Under the pieces are notes generated by a model. The model was not told the origin of the DNA. It saw only the letters and a program-made list of their open reading frames with translations, and ran no database searches. Positions 8,101 to 16,393 of a stretch of DNA of 64,000 nucleotides are shown in pieces. A program made the translations under genes and the position numbers. How positions within the stretch are numbered: the first letter of the stretch is position 1; every line of letters starts with the position of its first letter. The stretch comes from Bradyrhizobium jicamae (GTDB lineage: Bacteria; Pseudomonadota; Alphaproteobacteria; Rhizobiales; Xanthobacteraceae), in assembly GCF_018130215.1 (NCBI RefSeq), contig NZ_JAFCKQ010000041.1, positions 1-64,000 of the forward strand. Direction: 5' to 3'.

Positions 8101-10346
8101 TCAGGCTCGGCGGGCTCAATCCCGGAGAGGACGCCAAGGTGGTGATGGCGGCGGTCGATGTCGGCATCCTCAATCTGACCAACTACAAGCCGCCGGCGCC
8201 CGACGATTACTATCTCGGCCAGCGCCGCCTCACCGCCGAGATCCGCGACCTCTACGGCCAGTTGATCGACGGCATGCAGGGCACGCGCGGCCAGATCCGG
8301 AGCGGCGGTGACGCCGCCGGCGCCGAGCTGCAGGGCTCGCCGCCGACTCAAAAGCCGCTCGCGCTCTTTTCCGGCATCGTCACGGTCGGGCCCGACGGCG
8401 CGGCGGAAGTGAGTTTCGACATCCCCGAATTCGCCGGGACCGCACGGGTGATGGCGGTGGCGTGGAGCGCCACGAAGCTCGGCCGCGCCACCACTGACGT
8501 CACGGTGCGCGATCCCGTCGTGCTGACCGCGACGCTGCCGCGCTTCCTGCTGTCAGGTGACAAGGGCACCATGAGCATGGACATCGACAATGTCGAAGGC
8601 ACCGCGGGCGACTACTCCATCAGCGTCAAGGCGAGCGGACCGGTCAAGGTCTCGGGCAATCCGACCACGACCCTGAAGCTGTCAGCCAGGCAGCGCTCCT
8701 CGCTGTCGCTCGGGCTGGAAGCCGGGGGCGCCGGACGCGCCGAGTTCGACGTCGATATCGCTGGCCCCAACGGGCTGACATTGGCGCGGCACTACGCGCT
8801 CGACGTCAAGCCGGCGACGCAGGTCCTGGCGCGCCGCTCGATCCGGACGCTCGCGAAGGGCGAGAGCCTGACGCTGACCTCTGACATGTTCTCCGATCTC
8901 GTCCCGGGCACCGGCAGCGTGTCGATCTCGGCCTCGCTCTCGACCGCGCTCGACGCTGCGAGCATCCTGAAGGCGCTCGATCGCTATCCCTACGGCTGCT
9001 CGGAGCAGATCACGAGCCGCGCGCTGCCGCTGCTCTATGTCAACGATCTCGCCGCCGGCGCGCACCTGGCGATGGATACCGCGGTCGACCAGCGCATCCG
9101 CGACGCGATCGACCGGCTGCTGGCTCGACAGGGGTCCAACGGCTCGTTCGGCCTGTGGTCGGCGGGCGGCGACGATGCCTGGCTTGACGCTTACGTGACC
9201 GACTTCCTGACCCGCGCCCGTGAAAAGGGCTTTGTGGTGCCCGACGTGCTCTTCAAGAGCGCACTCGACCGCGTCAGGAACTCGGTGGTCAACGCCAACG
9301 AGCCGGAGAAGGACGGTGGCCGCGATCTGGCCTATGGCCTCTACGTGCTCGCACGCAACGGCGCCGCACCGATCGGCGATTTGCGATATCTCGCGGACAC
9401 CAAGCTCACCAATCTGGCGACACCGATCTCGAAAGCGCAGCTCGCCGCTGCGCTGGCGCTGGTCGGCGACAAGGCGCGTGCCGAGCGGGTCTACAGCGCC
9501 GCGCTCGATGCGCTGAACCCGAAGCCTGTGCTCGAGTTCGGGCGGGTCGATTACGGCTCGGCGCTGCGCGACGCCGCAGCACTGGTCTCGCTGGCGGGCG
9601 AGGGCAACGCACCGCGCGCGACGCTGACGCAGGCGGTGTTGCGGGTCGAGGCGGCCCGTGGGCTTTCGTCCTACACCTCGACGCAGGAGAATGCGTGGAT
9701 GGTGCTGGCGGCGCGTGCGCTCGCCAAGGAGACGCTGGCGCTCGACATCAACGGCCAGGCGATCAAGACCGCGGTCTATCGCAGCTACAAGGCCGGGGAG
9801 ATGACGGGCCAGCCGCTCAAGATAACCAACACCGGCGAGGCACCGGTGCAGGCGGTGATCTCGGTGTCGGGCTCGCCGGTCACGCCGGAGCCTGCGGCCT
9901 CCAATGGCTTCAGGATCGAGCGCGCCTACTACACGCTCGACGGCGAGCCGGCCGATGTCGGCAAGGCGAAGCAGAACGATCGTTTTGCGGTCGTCCTGAA
10001 GATCACGGAAGCCAAGCCGGAATTCGGGCACATCATGGTGGCCGATTATCTGCCGGCCGGGCTCGAGATCGACAATCCGCATCTGGTGTCGTCAGGCGAT
10101 TCCGGCACGCTTGACTGGATCGAGGATGGCGTCGAGCCCAAGGACACCGAGTTCCGCGATGACCGCTTCACCGCGGCGATCGACCGCGCCGCCAACGACA
10201 AATCGGTGTTCACCGTCGCCTATGTCGTGCGTGCGGTGTCGCCGGGCAAATACGTGCTGCCGCAGGCCTATGTCGAGGACATGTACAACCCTTCGCGCTA
10301 CGGCCGCAGCGGCACCGGCGCGGTCGAGGTCCGGGCGGCGAAATGA
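5133..10346 (+). CDS. Bacterial alpha-2-macroglobulin family protein (YfhM type, 1737 aa)
   Basis: Large periplasmic protease-trapping protein. Residues 1-25 are a Sec signal peptide (AQA cleavage) with no lipobox Cys, so it is probably soluble, unlike the lipidated E. coli protein. An alpha-helical N-terminal region is followed by macroglobulin beta-domains, a bait-like region, and the thioester/TED region with YPYGCSEQ (Cys1289, Gln1292), where CSEQ replaces CLEQ but keeps the residues that form the thioester. Length is near the family norm (about 1600-1750). ATGA overlap with pbpC shows co-transcription; the pairing of A2M with PBP1C is a known one, thought to trap invading proteases while cell wall is repaired. 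The start ATG 5133 follows CAGGGAGC. Confidence 0.93.
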   Translation: MVGLIRAAAFCATLALGLSLGVAQAADKAFRRDDLADSAIKLEAQIKSEAGAVNKPAATLRTDADAAFKRNDFRSGLQILGQIAATTPEDGANWLRLAKTIFQIRSNSTSEQTFLLERASTAAYMAYQRAGNQGEEADALAVLGKAFAERKLWRPALDSLRMSLDMREVADVRGQYEKMRDEHGFRLLDYTVDSDSASPRACFQFSEDLAKRVDFAPFLALAGTDKPALSAEDRQLCVDGLKHGERYNINLRAGLPSAVKEGLPKSAEFNIYVRDRKPFVRFTGRAYVLPRTGQRGIPLVSVNTQAAVINVFRIGDRNLINTVIDSDFQTALSSYQLSELGGQRGVKVWSGELATAATLNQDVVTAFPVDQALGDLAPGVYVMTATAKGPGSEEDGSLATQWFIVSDMGLSAFSGNDGIHVFVNSLASTDAVANAEVKLVARNNEILATRKSDAAGHVLFEAGLARGEGGLAPALLTVTSEKADYAFLSLKTNAFDLTDRGVAGRAIPTGADAFVYAERGVYRSNETVYLTALLRDGQGNALTATPLTMVIERPDGVEFRRAVLPDQGAGGRTLAVALNSAVPSGTWRVRVFTDPKGNSVGETTFMVEDYIPERIEFDLTAKDKLIKAEVPVELQVNGHFLYGAPASGLQLEGDMLVAPAAAGRPGYPGYQFGVDDEQSASNERTSIGDLPEADANGAATFPVKLEKAPTSTRPQEAQIFVRMAETGGRAVERKIVLPVAPATSLIGVKPLFGDKSVAEGDKAEFDVVFVAPDGKQMSRDGLRYELLKMESRYQWYRQNSSWDYEPVKSTTRVADGDVNLAADKPMRLTFQPQPGRYRLDVKSPDADGPVTSVQFDVGWYSDGSADTPDLLETSIDRPEYASGDTMTVSVNARTAGKLSVYVLGDRLLTTDSVDVKEGTQQVRIPVGKDWGTGAYVMTTLRRPLDVAAGRMPGRAIGLKWFGIDKKTRTLAVELTPPALVRPGSTLKIPVRLGGLNPGEDAKVVMAAVDVGILNLTNYKPPAPDDYYLGQRRLTAEIRDLYGQLIDGMQGTRGQIRSGGDAAGAELQGSPPTQKPLALFSGIVTVGPDGAAEVSFDIPEFAGTARVMAVAWSATKLGRATTDVTVRDPVVLTATLPRFLLSGDKGTMSMDIDNVEGTAGDYSISVKASGPVKVSGNPTTTLKLSARQRSSLSLGLEAGGAGRAEFDVDIAGPNGLTLARHYALDVKPATQVLARRSIRTLAKGESLTLTSDMFSDLVPGTGSVSISASLSTALDAASILKALDRYPYGCSEQITSRALPLLYVNDLAAGAHLAMDTAVDQRIRDAIDRLLARQGSNGSFGLWSAGGDDAWLDAYVTDFLTRAREKGFVVPDVLFKSALDRVRNSVVNANEPEKDGGRDLAYGLYVLARNGAAPIGDLRYLADTKLTNLATPISKAQLAAALALVGDKARAERVYSAALDALNPKPVLEFGRVDYGSALRDAAALVSLAGEGNAPRATLTQAVLRVEAARGLSSYTSTQENAWMVLAARALAKETLALDINGQAIKTAVYRSYKAGEMTGQPLKITNTGEAPVQAVISVSGSPVTPEPAASNGFRIERAYYTLDGEPADVGKAKQNDRFAVVLKITEAKPEFGHIMVADYLPAGLEIDNPHLVSSGDSGTLDWIEDGVEPKDTEFRDDRFTAAIDRAANDKSVFTVAYVVRAVSPGKYVLPQAYVEDMYNPSRYGRSGTGAVEVRAAK

Positions 10347-12457
10347 GCGAGGCGGCGACCATCGGGCCGGTGCGCGGATCGCGCTGGCGCTGGATCAAAG
10401 CGACGGCAGCGATCACTGTCGTCGCGGCCGTGATTGTGACTGGCGCCTTCACGGCCTGGGTCGCTTCGCTCGGACCGTTGCCGATTGGCGAGGCGAGGCA
10501 GGTCTCGACCTCGGTGGTCGACCGCAACGGAAAGCTGCTGCGCGCCTATGCGATGGCCGACGGGCGCTGGCGGCTGCCGGTCGATGCGAAGACCGCGGTC
10601 GATCCAGGTTACCTCAAGCTGCTGTTCGCCTATGAGGACAAGCGCTTCTACCAGCACGGCGGCATCGATCCGCTGGCACTGTCGCGGGCGGCGTTCCAGC
10701 TCGCCACCCGCGGACACATAGTGTCCGGCGGCTCGACCATCACCATGCAGCTCGCGCGGCTGATGGAGCCGCGGCACCAACGCTCGGTGTACGCAAAATT
10801 GCGGCAGATGGTGCGCGCGATCGAGCTCGAGCGCCAACTCTCCAAGGACCAGATCCTCGACCTCTACCTCACGCTGGCACCGTTCGGCGGCAATCTCGAG
10901 GGGGTGCGTGCCGCCTCGATCGCCTATTTCGGCAAGGAGCCGAAGCGGCTCTCGCTGGCGGAGTCCGCACTGCTGGTGGCCTTGCCGCAATCGCCGGAGC
11001 GGCGGCGGCTCGATCGCTATCCGGACGCCGCGCATGCAGCACGTGACCGCGTGCTCGACCGCATGGTCGAGGATGGCGCAGTGTCGATGGAGGATGCCGC
11101 GCAGGCCAAGGAAACACCGGTGCCGAAGATGCGTCGGCAGATCCCGATCCTTGCGCCGCATTCCGCCGACCAGGCGATCGCGACGATGAAGGATGAGCCC
11201 GTCATCAAGCTGACGCTGGATGCCGCCTTGCAGAAAAACCTCGAGGCGCTGGCACGCGACCGCGCCATCGCGCTGGGGCCCGACGTCTCGGTTGCGATCA
11301 TCGCGGTCGACAATGACAGCGGTGACGTGCTGGCGCGGGTCGGCTCGGCGGATTATTTCGACGAGCGGCGGGCAGGGCAGGTCGATATGACGCGCGCGGT
11401 GCGCTCGCCGGGCTCGACCCTGAAGCCGTTCATCTATGGCCTCGCCTTCGAGGACGGCTTCGTGCATCCCGACAGCCTGATCGAGGATCGCCCGATCCGG
11501 TTCGGCACCTATGCGCCGGAAAATTTCGACCTGACGTTCCAGGGCACGGTGCCGGTGCGCAAGGCGCTGCAATTGTCGCTGAACGTCCCGGCGATCGAAC
11601 TGCTCGACCGCGTCGGCGCGAGCCGGCTGTCGTCGCGGCTTAGGCAGGCCGGCACCAGCCTCGTGCTGCCGAAGGATGAGACGCCGGGGCTCGCGATGGG
11701 TCTCGGTGGCGTCGGAGTGACCTTGCAGGATCTCGTGCAGCTCTACACCGGGCTGGCGCGCCTCGGCGCGACGAAACCGCTGCGCGAGATCGTGCGGGCC
11801 GATGACAACCGCGACACCATGCGGCTGATGGATCAGGCGGCGGCGTGGCAGGTCGGCAACGTCCTGCTCGGTACCCCGCCGCCGGAGAACGGCGTGCACG
11901 GAAAGATCGCGTTCAAGACCGGCACCAGCTATGGCTATCGCGACGCCTGGTCGGTCGGCTTCGACGGCCGTATCACGATCGGCGTCTGGGTCGGCCGTCC
12001 CGACGGCACGCCGGTACCGGGCCTGGTCGGCCGCGCCGCCGCCGCGCCGATCCTGTTCGATGCGTTCGCGCGGACCGGCAAGATGCCGGCGGCACTGCCG
12101 AAGGCGCCGCGCGGCGTGCTGGTCGCCAGCAACGCCAGGCTGCCGCCGCCGCTGCGCCGCTTCCGCCCGCTCGGCGAACTCGTGCGCTCCGGCAACGACC
12201 AGGCGCCGCATATCCAGTTCCCGCTGAACGGCTCGCGCATCGACGTCGATCATTCCGACGATGGCCGCTATGCGGCGATGCCGGTGAAGGTCGCCGGTGG
12301 CGTGCTGCCGCTGACGGTGCTGGTCAATGGTGTCTCAGCCGGAGACATCGACAGCCGGCGCCAGCGCCTGATCGACCCGCCCGGGCCCGGCTTTGCGCGC
12401 CTGACCGTCATCGATGCCACGGGGGCTGCGGATACCGTTGTGATCCGCGTGCAATGA
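10343..12457 (+). CDS. pbpC: Penicillin-binding protein 1C (704 aa)
   Basis: Bifunctional class A PBP: polymerises lipid II and, in the second domain, has a transpeptidase fold. Residues about 19-43 form the membrane anchor. The GT51 glycosyltransferase domain has the catalytic Glu98 in YEDKRFYQHGG and GGSTITMQLARL. The transpeptidase domain has Ser358-x-x-Lys361 (SPGSTLKPF), SLN and KTGTS (525-529). The C-terminus has the PBP1C-specific BiPBP_C beta-domain (about 615-704). The start overlaps the A2M stop by 4 bp (ATGA). The acting pair is anchored at the inner membrane with activity in the periplasm. Confidence 0.95.
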   Translation: MSEAATIGPVRGSRWRWIKATAAITVVAAVIVTGAFTAWVASLGPLPIGEARQVSTSVVDRNGKLLRAYAMADGRWRLPVDAKTAVDPGYLKLLFAYEDKRFYQHGGIDPLALSRAAFQLATRGHIVSGGSTITMQLARLMEPRHQRSVYAKLRQMVRAIELERQLSKDQILDLYLTLAPFGGNLEGVRAASIAYFGKEPKRLSLAESALLVALPQSPERRRLDRYPDAAHAARDRVLDRMVEDGAVSMEDAAQAKETPVPKMRRQIPILAPHSADQAIATMKDEPVIKLTLDAALQKNLEALARDRAIALGPDVSVAIIAVDNDSGDVLARVGSADYFDERRAGQVDMTRAVRSPGSTLKPFIYGLAFEDGFVHPDSLIEDRPIRFGTYAPENFDLTFQGTVPVRKALQLSLNVPAIELLDRVGASRLSSRLRQAGTSLVLPKDETPGLAMGLGGVGVTLQDLVQLYTGLARLGATKPLREIVRADDNRDTMRLMDQAAAWQVGNVLLGTPPPENGVHGKIAFKTGTSYGYRDAWSVGFDGRITIGVWVGRPDGTPVPGLVGRAAAAPILFDAFARTGKMPAALPKAPRGVLVASNARLPPPLRRFRPLGELVRSGNDQAPHIQFPLNGSRIDVDHSDDGRYAAMPVKVAGGVLPLTVLVNGVSAGDIDSRRQRLIDPPGPGFARLTVIDATGAADTVVIRVQ

Positions 12458-12599
12458 TCGCGCAGGAAAGCGGAACAGCACGGTTGTTTGCGCTGCAGTT
12501 TCATCGTATGCGAAGCCCATGGTGGATGGCCTCCAATCCCGGCGCTTTGGAGCAGGGCAACAGTCTGTAAAACCTGCGCATTCCAGCCGCAGGCTATTC

Positions 12600-14261
12600 A
12601 TGGCGTTCGAGTTCGCGACGGCCAGCCAATGGCGTTCGGTCGCGTTCCTGACGCTGACCTGTCTGATCCTGTTCCTGCCCGGCTTCTTCACCATCCCGCC
12701 GATCGACCGCGACGAGGTGCGCTTTGCCCAGGCCACCAAGCAGATGGTCGAGAGCGGCGACTTCGTCGACATCCGCTTCCAGGACGACGTCCGCTACAAG
12801 AAGCCGGTCGGCATCTACTGGATGCAGGCGGCGGCACTGAAGACCATATCCGCGCTCGGGGTGCCGCGCGCGCAAGTCCGGATCTGGGTCTACCGCCTGC
12901 CATCGCTGCTCGGCGCCATCGGCGCGGTGCTGCTGACCTACTGGTCCGCGCTCGCTTTCGCGACACGGCGTGGCGCCGTGCTGGCTGCCTTGATGATGGC
13001 GAGCTGCGTGCTGCTTGGGGTCGAGGCGCGGCTGGCCAAGACCGATGCGATGCTGCTGCTCACCGTCACCGCGGCGATGGGTGCGATGGCGCGGGTCTAT
13101 CTGTCCTGGCAGCGCGGCGAGGATCCGGCTCATCCGCCATGGGCGCCGCCGGCGATCTTCTGGACGGCGCTGGCGGCCGGCATCCTGATCAAGGGGCCGC
13201 TGATCCTGATGTTCGTCGGCCTCGCGATCGCCGTGCTCGCATTCCTCGACAGGTCGGCGGCATGGCTCTGGCGCATGCGTCCGGTCTGGGGACTGATGTG
13301 GATGCTGGTGCTGGTATTGCCGTGGTTCGTGCTGATCTTCCTGCGCGCCGGCGACGCCTTCTTTGCCGACTCGGTCGGTGGCGACATGCTGAGCAAGCTC
13401 GGCGCCCAGGAATCCCACGGCGCGCCGCCCGGCATCTATCTGCTGCTGTTCTGGATCACGTTCTGGCCCGGCGCGCCGCTCGCCGCCATGGCGGCGCCCG
13501 CAGTCTGGCGCGCGCGGCGCGAGCCCGGCGCGCAATTCCTGCTTGCCTGGCTGATCCCGTCCTGGCTCGTATTCGAGGCCGTGCTGACCAAGCTGCCGCA
13601 TTACGTGCTGCCGCTGTATCCGGCGATCGCGATCCTGACCGCGGGTGCCGTGGAGCGGCGCGTGCTGTCGCGCTCCTGGCTGGTGCGCGGCGCCGCCTGG
13701 TGGTTTGCGATTCCTGCGCTTGGCGCGGTGCTCGTGATCGTCGGCGCGATCAAGGCGATTCATCAGCCGGTGTTTCCGGCCTGGCCGCTGTTTGCGGTCG
13801 CGATGGTGTTCGGCCTGGTCGCCTGGTGGCTGTTCGAGGACAGCCGCGCGGAGCGCTCGCTGCTCAACGCCGTGATCGCGGCGGCGCTGATGGCCGCCGG
13901 CACCTATGGCGTGGTTCTGCCGCGGCTCACCACGATGTTTCCGAGCCAGGAGGTCGCGCGCGCGCTGCGCAACGTGACCTGCGTCGGGCCCAAGGCGGCG
14001 GCGGCGGGATTTCTCGAGCCGAGCCTCGTGTTCATGACGGATACCTCGACCTTGCTGACCGACGGATCGGGCGCGGCCGATTTCCTGGCCCAGGGCTCCT
14101 GCCGCTTCGCGCTGGTCGAGCAGCGTTCCGAGCGGTCCTTCGTCCAGCGCGCCGAGGCGATCGGGCTGCGCTACAACGCGCCGGTGCGCATCGAAGGCTA
14201 CAACATCTCCCAGGGCAAGGCCGTCTCGATCGCGATCTTCCGCTCCGAAGGAACGGAATGA
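12600..14261 (+). CDS. ArnT/PMT-like (GT39/GT83) membrane glycosyltransferase (553 aa)
   Basis: A GT-C fold integral membrane enzyme moving a sugar from a polyprenyl-phosphate carrier to lipid A or core. The first periplasmic loop has IDRDEVRFAQATKQM, with the catalytic Asp/Glu of the family, and the KKPVGIYW motif seen in ArnT-like proteins. About 11-12 hydrophobic helices follow and a soluble C-terminal domain begins around residue 450. An in-frame ATG at 12519 would add 27 residues, but these are not membrane-like; ATG 12600 places the first helix normally. It heads an operon with a PAP2 phosphatase, a GT2 synthase and a LAB_N protein, so it is comparable in role to RgtF or RgtD of rhizobia. 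The sugar is not predictable. Confidence 0.85.
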   Translation: MAFEFATASQWRSVAFLTLTCLILFLPGFFTIPPIDRDEVRFAQATKQMVESGDFVDIRFQDDVRYKKPVGIYWMQAAALKTISALGVPRAQVRIWVYRLPSLLGAIGAVLLTYWSALAFATRRGAVLAALMMASCVLLGVEARLAKTDAMLLLTVTAAMGAMARVYLSWQRGEDPAHPPWAPPAIFWTALAAGILIKGPLILMFVGLAIAVLAFLDRSAAWLWRMRPVWGLMWMLVLVLPWFVLIFLRAGDAFFADSVGGDMLSKLGAQESHGAPPGIYLLLFWITFWPGAPLAAMAAPAVWRARREPGAQFLLAWLIPSWLVFEAVLTKLPHYVLPLYPAIAILTAGAVERRVLSRSWLVRGAAWWFAIPALGAVLVIVGAIKAIHQPVFPAWPLFAVAMVFGLVAWWLFEDSRAERSLLNAVIAAALMAAGTYGVVLPRLTTMFPSQEVARALRNVTCVGPKAAAAGFLEPSLVFMTDTSTLLTDGSGAADFLAQGSCRFALVEQRSERSFVQRAEAIGLRYNAPVRIEGYNISQGKAVSIAIFRSEGTE

Positions 14262-14262
14262 C

Positions 14263-15108
14263 ATGCCGTCGCTGCCAGCACGCCCGGAGTCTGTGAATTA
14301 TTTCGGACGATTGCTGACGCTGGTCCGGCTGTCGGCGGTTCAACTCGTGCGCGCACCGACGCATTCGCGCCGGTCGGAAGCGGGGCGCCGCGCCGCACGC
14401 CACGCGCTGCTGCTCGTGGTCATCGCCGGGGTCGTGATCCTGACATTGATGTACGCCGTCGACGTCGCGGAGATCAGCCTGATGCCGCCGCGCGGCACGC
14501 CGAGCCTGTGGTGGGTCCGGATCCTGACCGACTTCGGCAAGGACGTGTACGTGCTCTGGGCGCTCGGCGTCCTGCTCGTCGCGGTCGCGCTGGTGGCACC
14601 GGCTCTGCACGGGAGATCGCGCGTGATCGCTCTCGGCCTCGGCACGCGTCTGCAATACCTGTTCCTGTCGGTCGCGCTTTCGGTTGCCGTCGGCGAGGTC
14701 GTCAAGTGGATCGTCGGCCGCGGCCGACCCTTTGTCGGCGGCAAGGCCAATGCCTTCAACTTCCAGCATTTCGCCGGCACCGAAGCCTATGCGAGTTTCC
14801 CGTCGGGGCATGCGATCACGGCCTTCGCGCTGGCCTTCGCCGTGTCAGCGGTGTGGCCGCGGGCGCGCATCCCGATGCTGATTTACGCCTTGATCATCGC
14901 GGCGACCCGGCTGGTGCTGCTGGCGCATCACCCGAGCGATGTGGTCGCCGGCGCGCTGGTCGGCGTGATCGGCGCCATGGCGGTGCGCCACTGGTTCGCG
15001 GCCCGCCGCCTTGGTTTTGCCATCCATCAGGACGGCGCCATCGTGTCCCTGGCGGGGTCCCCGGAAGGGCGTCTCAAAAGGGTTGCGAGGAGCGCTTTCG
15101 CCTCATAA
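14263..15108 (+). CDS. PAP2-family lipid phosphatase (281 aa)
   Basis: Membrane phosphatase with the full acid-phosphatase signature: KWIVGRGRP, PSGH, and TRLVLLAHHPSD (R-x5-H-x3-D). About six helices start near residue 47; the N-terminal 45 residues are basic and cytoplasmic. The start is 1 bp past the stop of the glycosyltransferase gene. In rhizobia, PAP2 proteins LpxE and LpxF remove the 1- or 4'-phosphate from lipid A, so a role in dephosphorylating lipid A before glycosylation is likely, although recycling of undecaprenyl diphosphate is an alternative. The gene's long C-terminal tail (about 30 residues) overlaps no other start. Confidence 0.85.
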   Translation: MPSLPARPESVNYFGRLLTLVRLSAVQLVRAPTHSRRSEAGRRAARHALLLVVIAGVVILTLMYAVDVAEISLMPPRGTPSLWWVRILTDFGKDVYVLWALGVLLVAVALVAPALHGRSRVIALGLGTRLQYLFLSVALSVAVGEVVKWIVGRGRPFVGGKANAFNFQHFAGTEAYASFPSGHAITAFALAFAVSAVWPRARIPMLIYALIIAATRLVLLAHHPSDVVAGALVGVIGAMAVRHWFAARRLGFAIHQDGAIVSLAGSPEGRLKRVARSAFAS

Positions 15109-15193
15109 AAGCGGTCGCCCGGCGGCCGGACCGGGCCGGTTCCAGCCGCTGATAATACCAACCACGAGTGCCGATTTGCCTGCTCCCGACCAG

Positions 15194-15973
15194 ATGCCGG
15201 TCGCCGTCTCCATCGTCGTGCCTGTGCGCAACGAGGCCGACAACGTTGCTCCGCTGATATCCGAGATCGCGGCCGCGCTCGACGACCGCTGGGCCTACGA
15301 GATCATCTACGTCAATGACGGCTCGACCGACGCGACGGGCGAGCGGCTCGCCGAGATCATGGCGCAACGCTCCAACCTCAGGCAGCTTCGGCATGCAGTG
15401 TCGTCAGGTCAATCGGCGGCAGTGCGCAGCGGAGTGCGCGCGGCGCGGGGCGCGATCGTGGCGACGCTCGACGGTGACGGGCAGAACAATCCGGCGTTCC
15501 TGCCCGATCTGGTCGCGGCGATCGAGAGCGGCGGCGGCCGCGTCGGCCTCGCCGCGGGCCAACGGGTCGGACGCAAGGATACCGGCTTCAAGAAGCTGCA
15601 GTCGCGCATCGCCAATGCCGTGCGCGGCACGATCCTCCGCGACGGCACCCGCGACACCGGTTGCGGTTTGAAGGCGTTTCCGCGCGAGGTGTTCCTGTCG
15701 ATGCCTTATTTCGACGGGCTGCATCGCTTCCTGCCGGCGCTGGTTCGCCGCGAGGGATTTGCAATCGCCTATGTCGACGTCGTCGACCGCCCGCGCCATT
15801 CAGGTGTGTCGAACTATGGCTTCTTCGACCGGCTCTGGATCGGGATCCTCGATCTTGCCGGCGTGTGGTGGCTGATCCGCCGCAAGAAGCCGACGCCGAC
15901 GGTCACCGAAGTGCCCGATGTCACTGAAGCGCCCGATGTCACTGGCGTGCCGGGCGCAACCGAGGTGAAGTGA
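15194..15973 (+). CDS. GT2 polyprenyl-phosphate sugar synthase (259 aa)
   Basis: Dolichol-phosphate-mannose-synthase-like enzyme that loads a nucleotide sugar onto a polyprenyl phosphate on the cytoplasmic face. It has the GT2 core VSIVVPVRNEADN, YVNDGSTD and the DxD-like DGDGQN, then an amphipathic C-terminal helix region (FFDRLWIGILDLAGVWWL) but no long membrane domain. ATG 15194 is chosen since the longer frame overlaps the PAP2 gene. The C-terminus ends in a Val-Thr-Glu-Pro-Asp repeat encoded by 18-bp units. In rhizobia the equivalent, RgtE, makes the galacturonate donor for lipid A and core; that function is inferred from neighbours. Confidence 0.88.
   Translation: MPVAVSIVVPVRNEADNVAPLISEIAAALDDRWAYEIIYVNDGSTDATGERLAEIMAQRSNLRQLRHAVSSGQSAAVRSGVRAARGAIVATLDGDGQNNPAFLPDLVAAIESGGGRVGLAAGQRVGRKDTGFKKLQSRIANAVRGTILRDGTRDTGCGLKAFPREVFLSMPYFDGLHRFLPALVRREGFAIAYVDVVDRPRHSGVSNYGFFDRLWIGILDLAGVWWLIRRKKPTPTVTEVPDVTEAPDVTGVPGATEVK
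15902..15970 (+). repeat. 18-bp tandem coding repeat in the GT2 tail
   Basis: Three 18-bp units (15902, 15920, 15938) plus a partial fourth, unit 1 being GTCACCGAAGTGCCCGAT. They encode VTEVPD, VTEAPD, VTGVPG, ATEVK at the protein end. In-frame unit length means that slippage would change tail length without frameshift. Confidence 0.75.
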
Positions 15974-16311
15974 TGCTGATTCAATACGGCCAGGCGCTCA
16001 ATGCCTATCTGTACGACGTGTTCGTCGCCAAGTTCGATTTCTGGCTGGCGTTCGGCCTCGTCGCGCAACTCCTGTTCACCGCGCGCTTCCTGGTGCAGTG
16101 GATCTCGAGCGAACGCGCCGGCCAGAGCGTGGTGCCGATGGCGTTCTGGTTCTTCTCAATGGGCGGCGGCTTCATGACGCTGATCTACGGCCTCGCCAAG
16201 CGCGAACCGGTCATCATCATCGGCCAGGGCCTTGCCACGCTGATCTATGTCCGCAACATCATGCTGATCGTGAAGAACCGCGGCAAGGCGTCGAAGACGC
16301 TCGAGCGGTAA
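15973..16311 (+). CDS. Lipid-A-disaccharide synthase N-terminal-like (LAB_N) membrane protein (112 aa)
   Basis: Small three-helix membrane protein with the LAB_N signature FLVQWISSERAGQSVVP, AFWFFSMGGGF and the second half repeat IIGQGLATLIYVRN. The family is related to SWEET/PQ-loop proteins and is encoded beside ArnC/RgtE-like synthases, where it is suspected to help move or present polyprenyl-phosphate sugars across the membrane; this is unproven. ATG 15973 shares its A with the TGA of the GT2 gene; a GTG at 15970 is an alternative. It is last in the operon, followed by a hairpin repeat that can terminate it. Confidence 0.85.
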   Translation: MLIQYGQALNAYLYDVFVAKFDFWLAFGLVAQLLFTARFLVQWISSERAGQSVVPMAFWFFSMGGGFMTLIYGLAKREPVIIIGQGLATLIYVRNIMLIVKNRGKASKTLER

Positions 16312-16313
16312 AT

Positions 16314-16393
16314 TGTGATCCGGAAAAGTGTGAAGCCGTTTTCCGAAAAGATCATGCGCGCGATGACGATTCAGCCCTATCTCATCGCGCTTT
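16314..16393. repeat. Rhizobiales-type intergenic double-hairpin repeat, acts as terminator
   Basis: Stem 1: CGGAAAA (16321-16327) / TTTTCCG (16339-16345). Then AAAAGATCATGCGC and stem 2: GCGCGATGA (16358-16366) / TCATCGCGC (16382-16390) followed by TTT. I recognise this consensus from many intergenic spacers in Bradyrhizobium and Rhodopseudomonas. Here it lies between convergent genes and overlaps the last codon of the TauE gene. Stem 2 plus TTT can terminate the lipid A operon. Confidence 0.75.

Noticed and set aside
6882..8351. 489-codon minus-strand ORF inside the A2M gene
   Set aside because: Antisense shadow; no start signal or recognisable motif.
10298..12253. 651-codon minus-strand ORF over pbpC
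   Set aside because: Antisense shadow of a clear PBP1C gene; composition rich in Arg/His/Gln-type shadows and no domain.
12594..14264. 556-codon minus-strand ORF over the GT-C transferase
   Set aside because: Antisense of a membrane protein gives a polar Arg/Gln/His-rich shadow.
16316..16340. TGATCC followed by CGTTTT as a further ECF promoter
   Set aside because: The spacer is 15 nt and the sequence belongs to the dispersed double-hairpin repeat.
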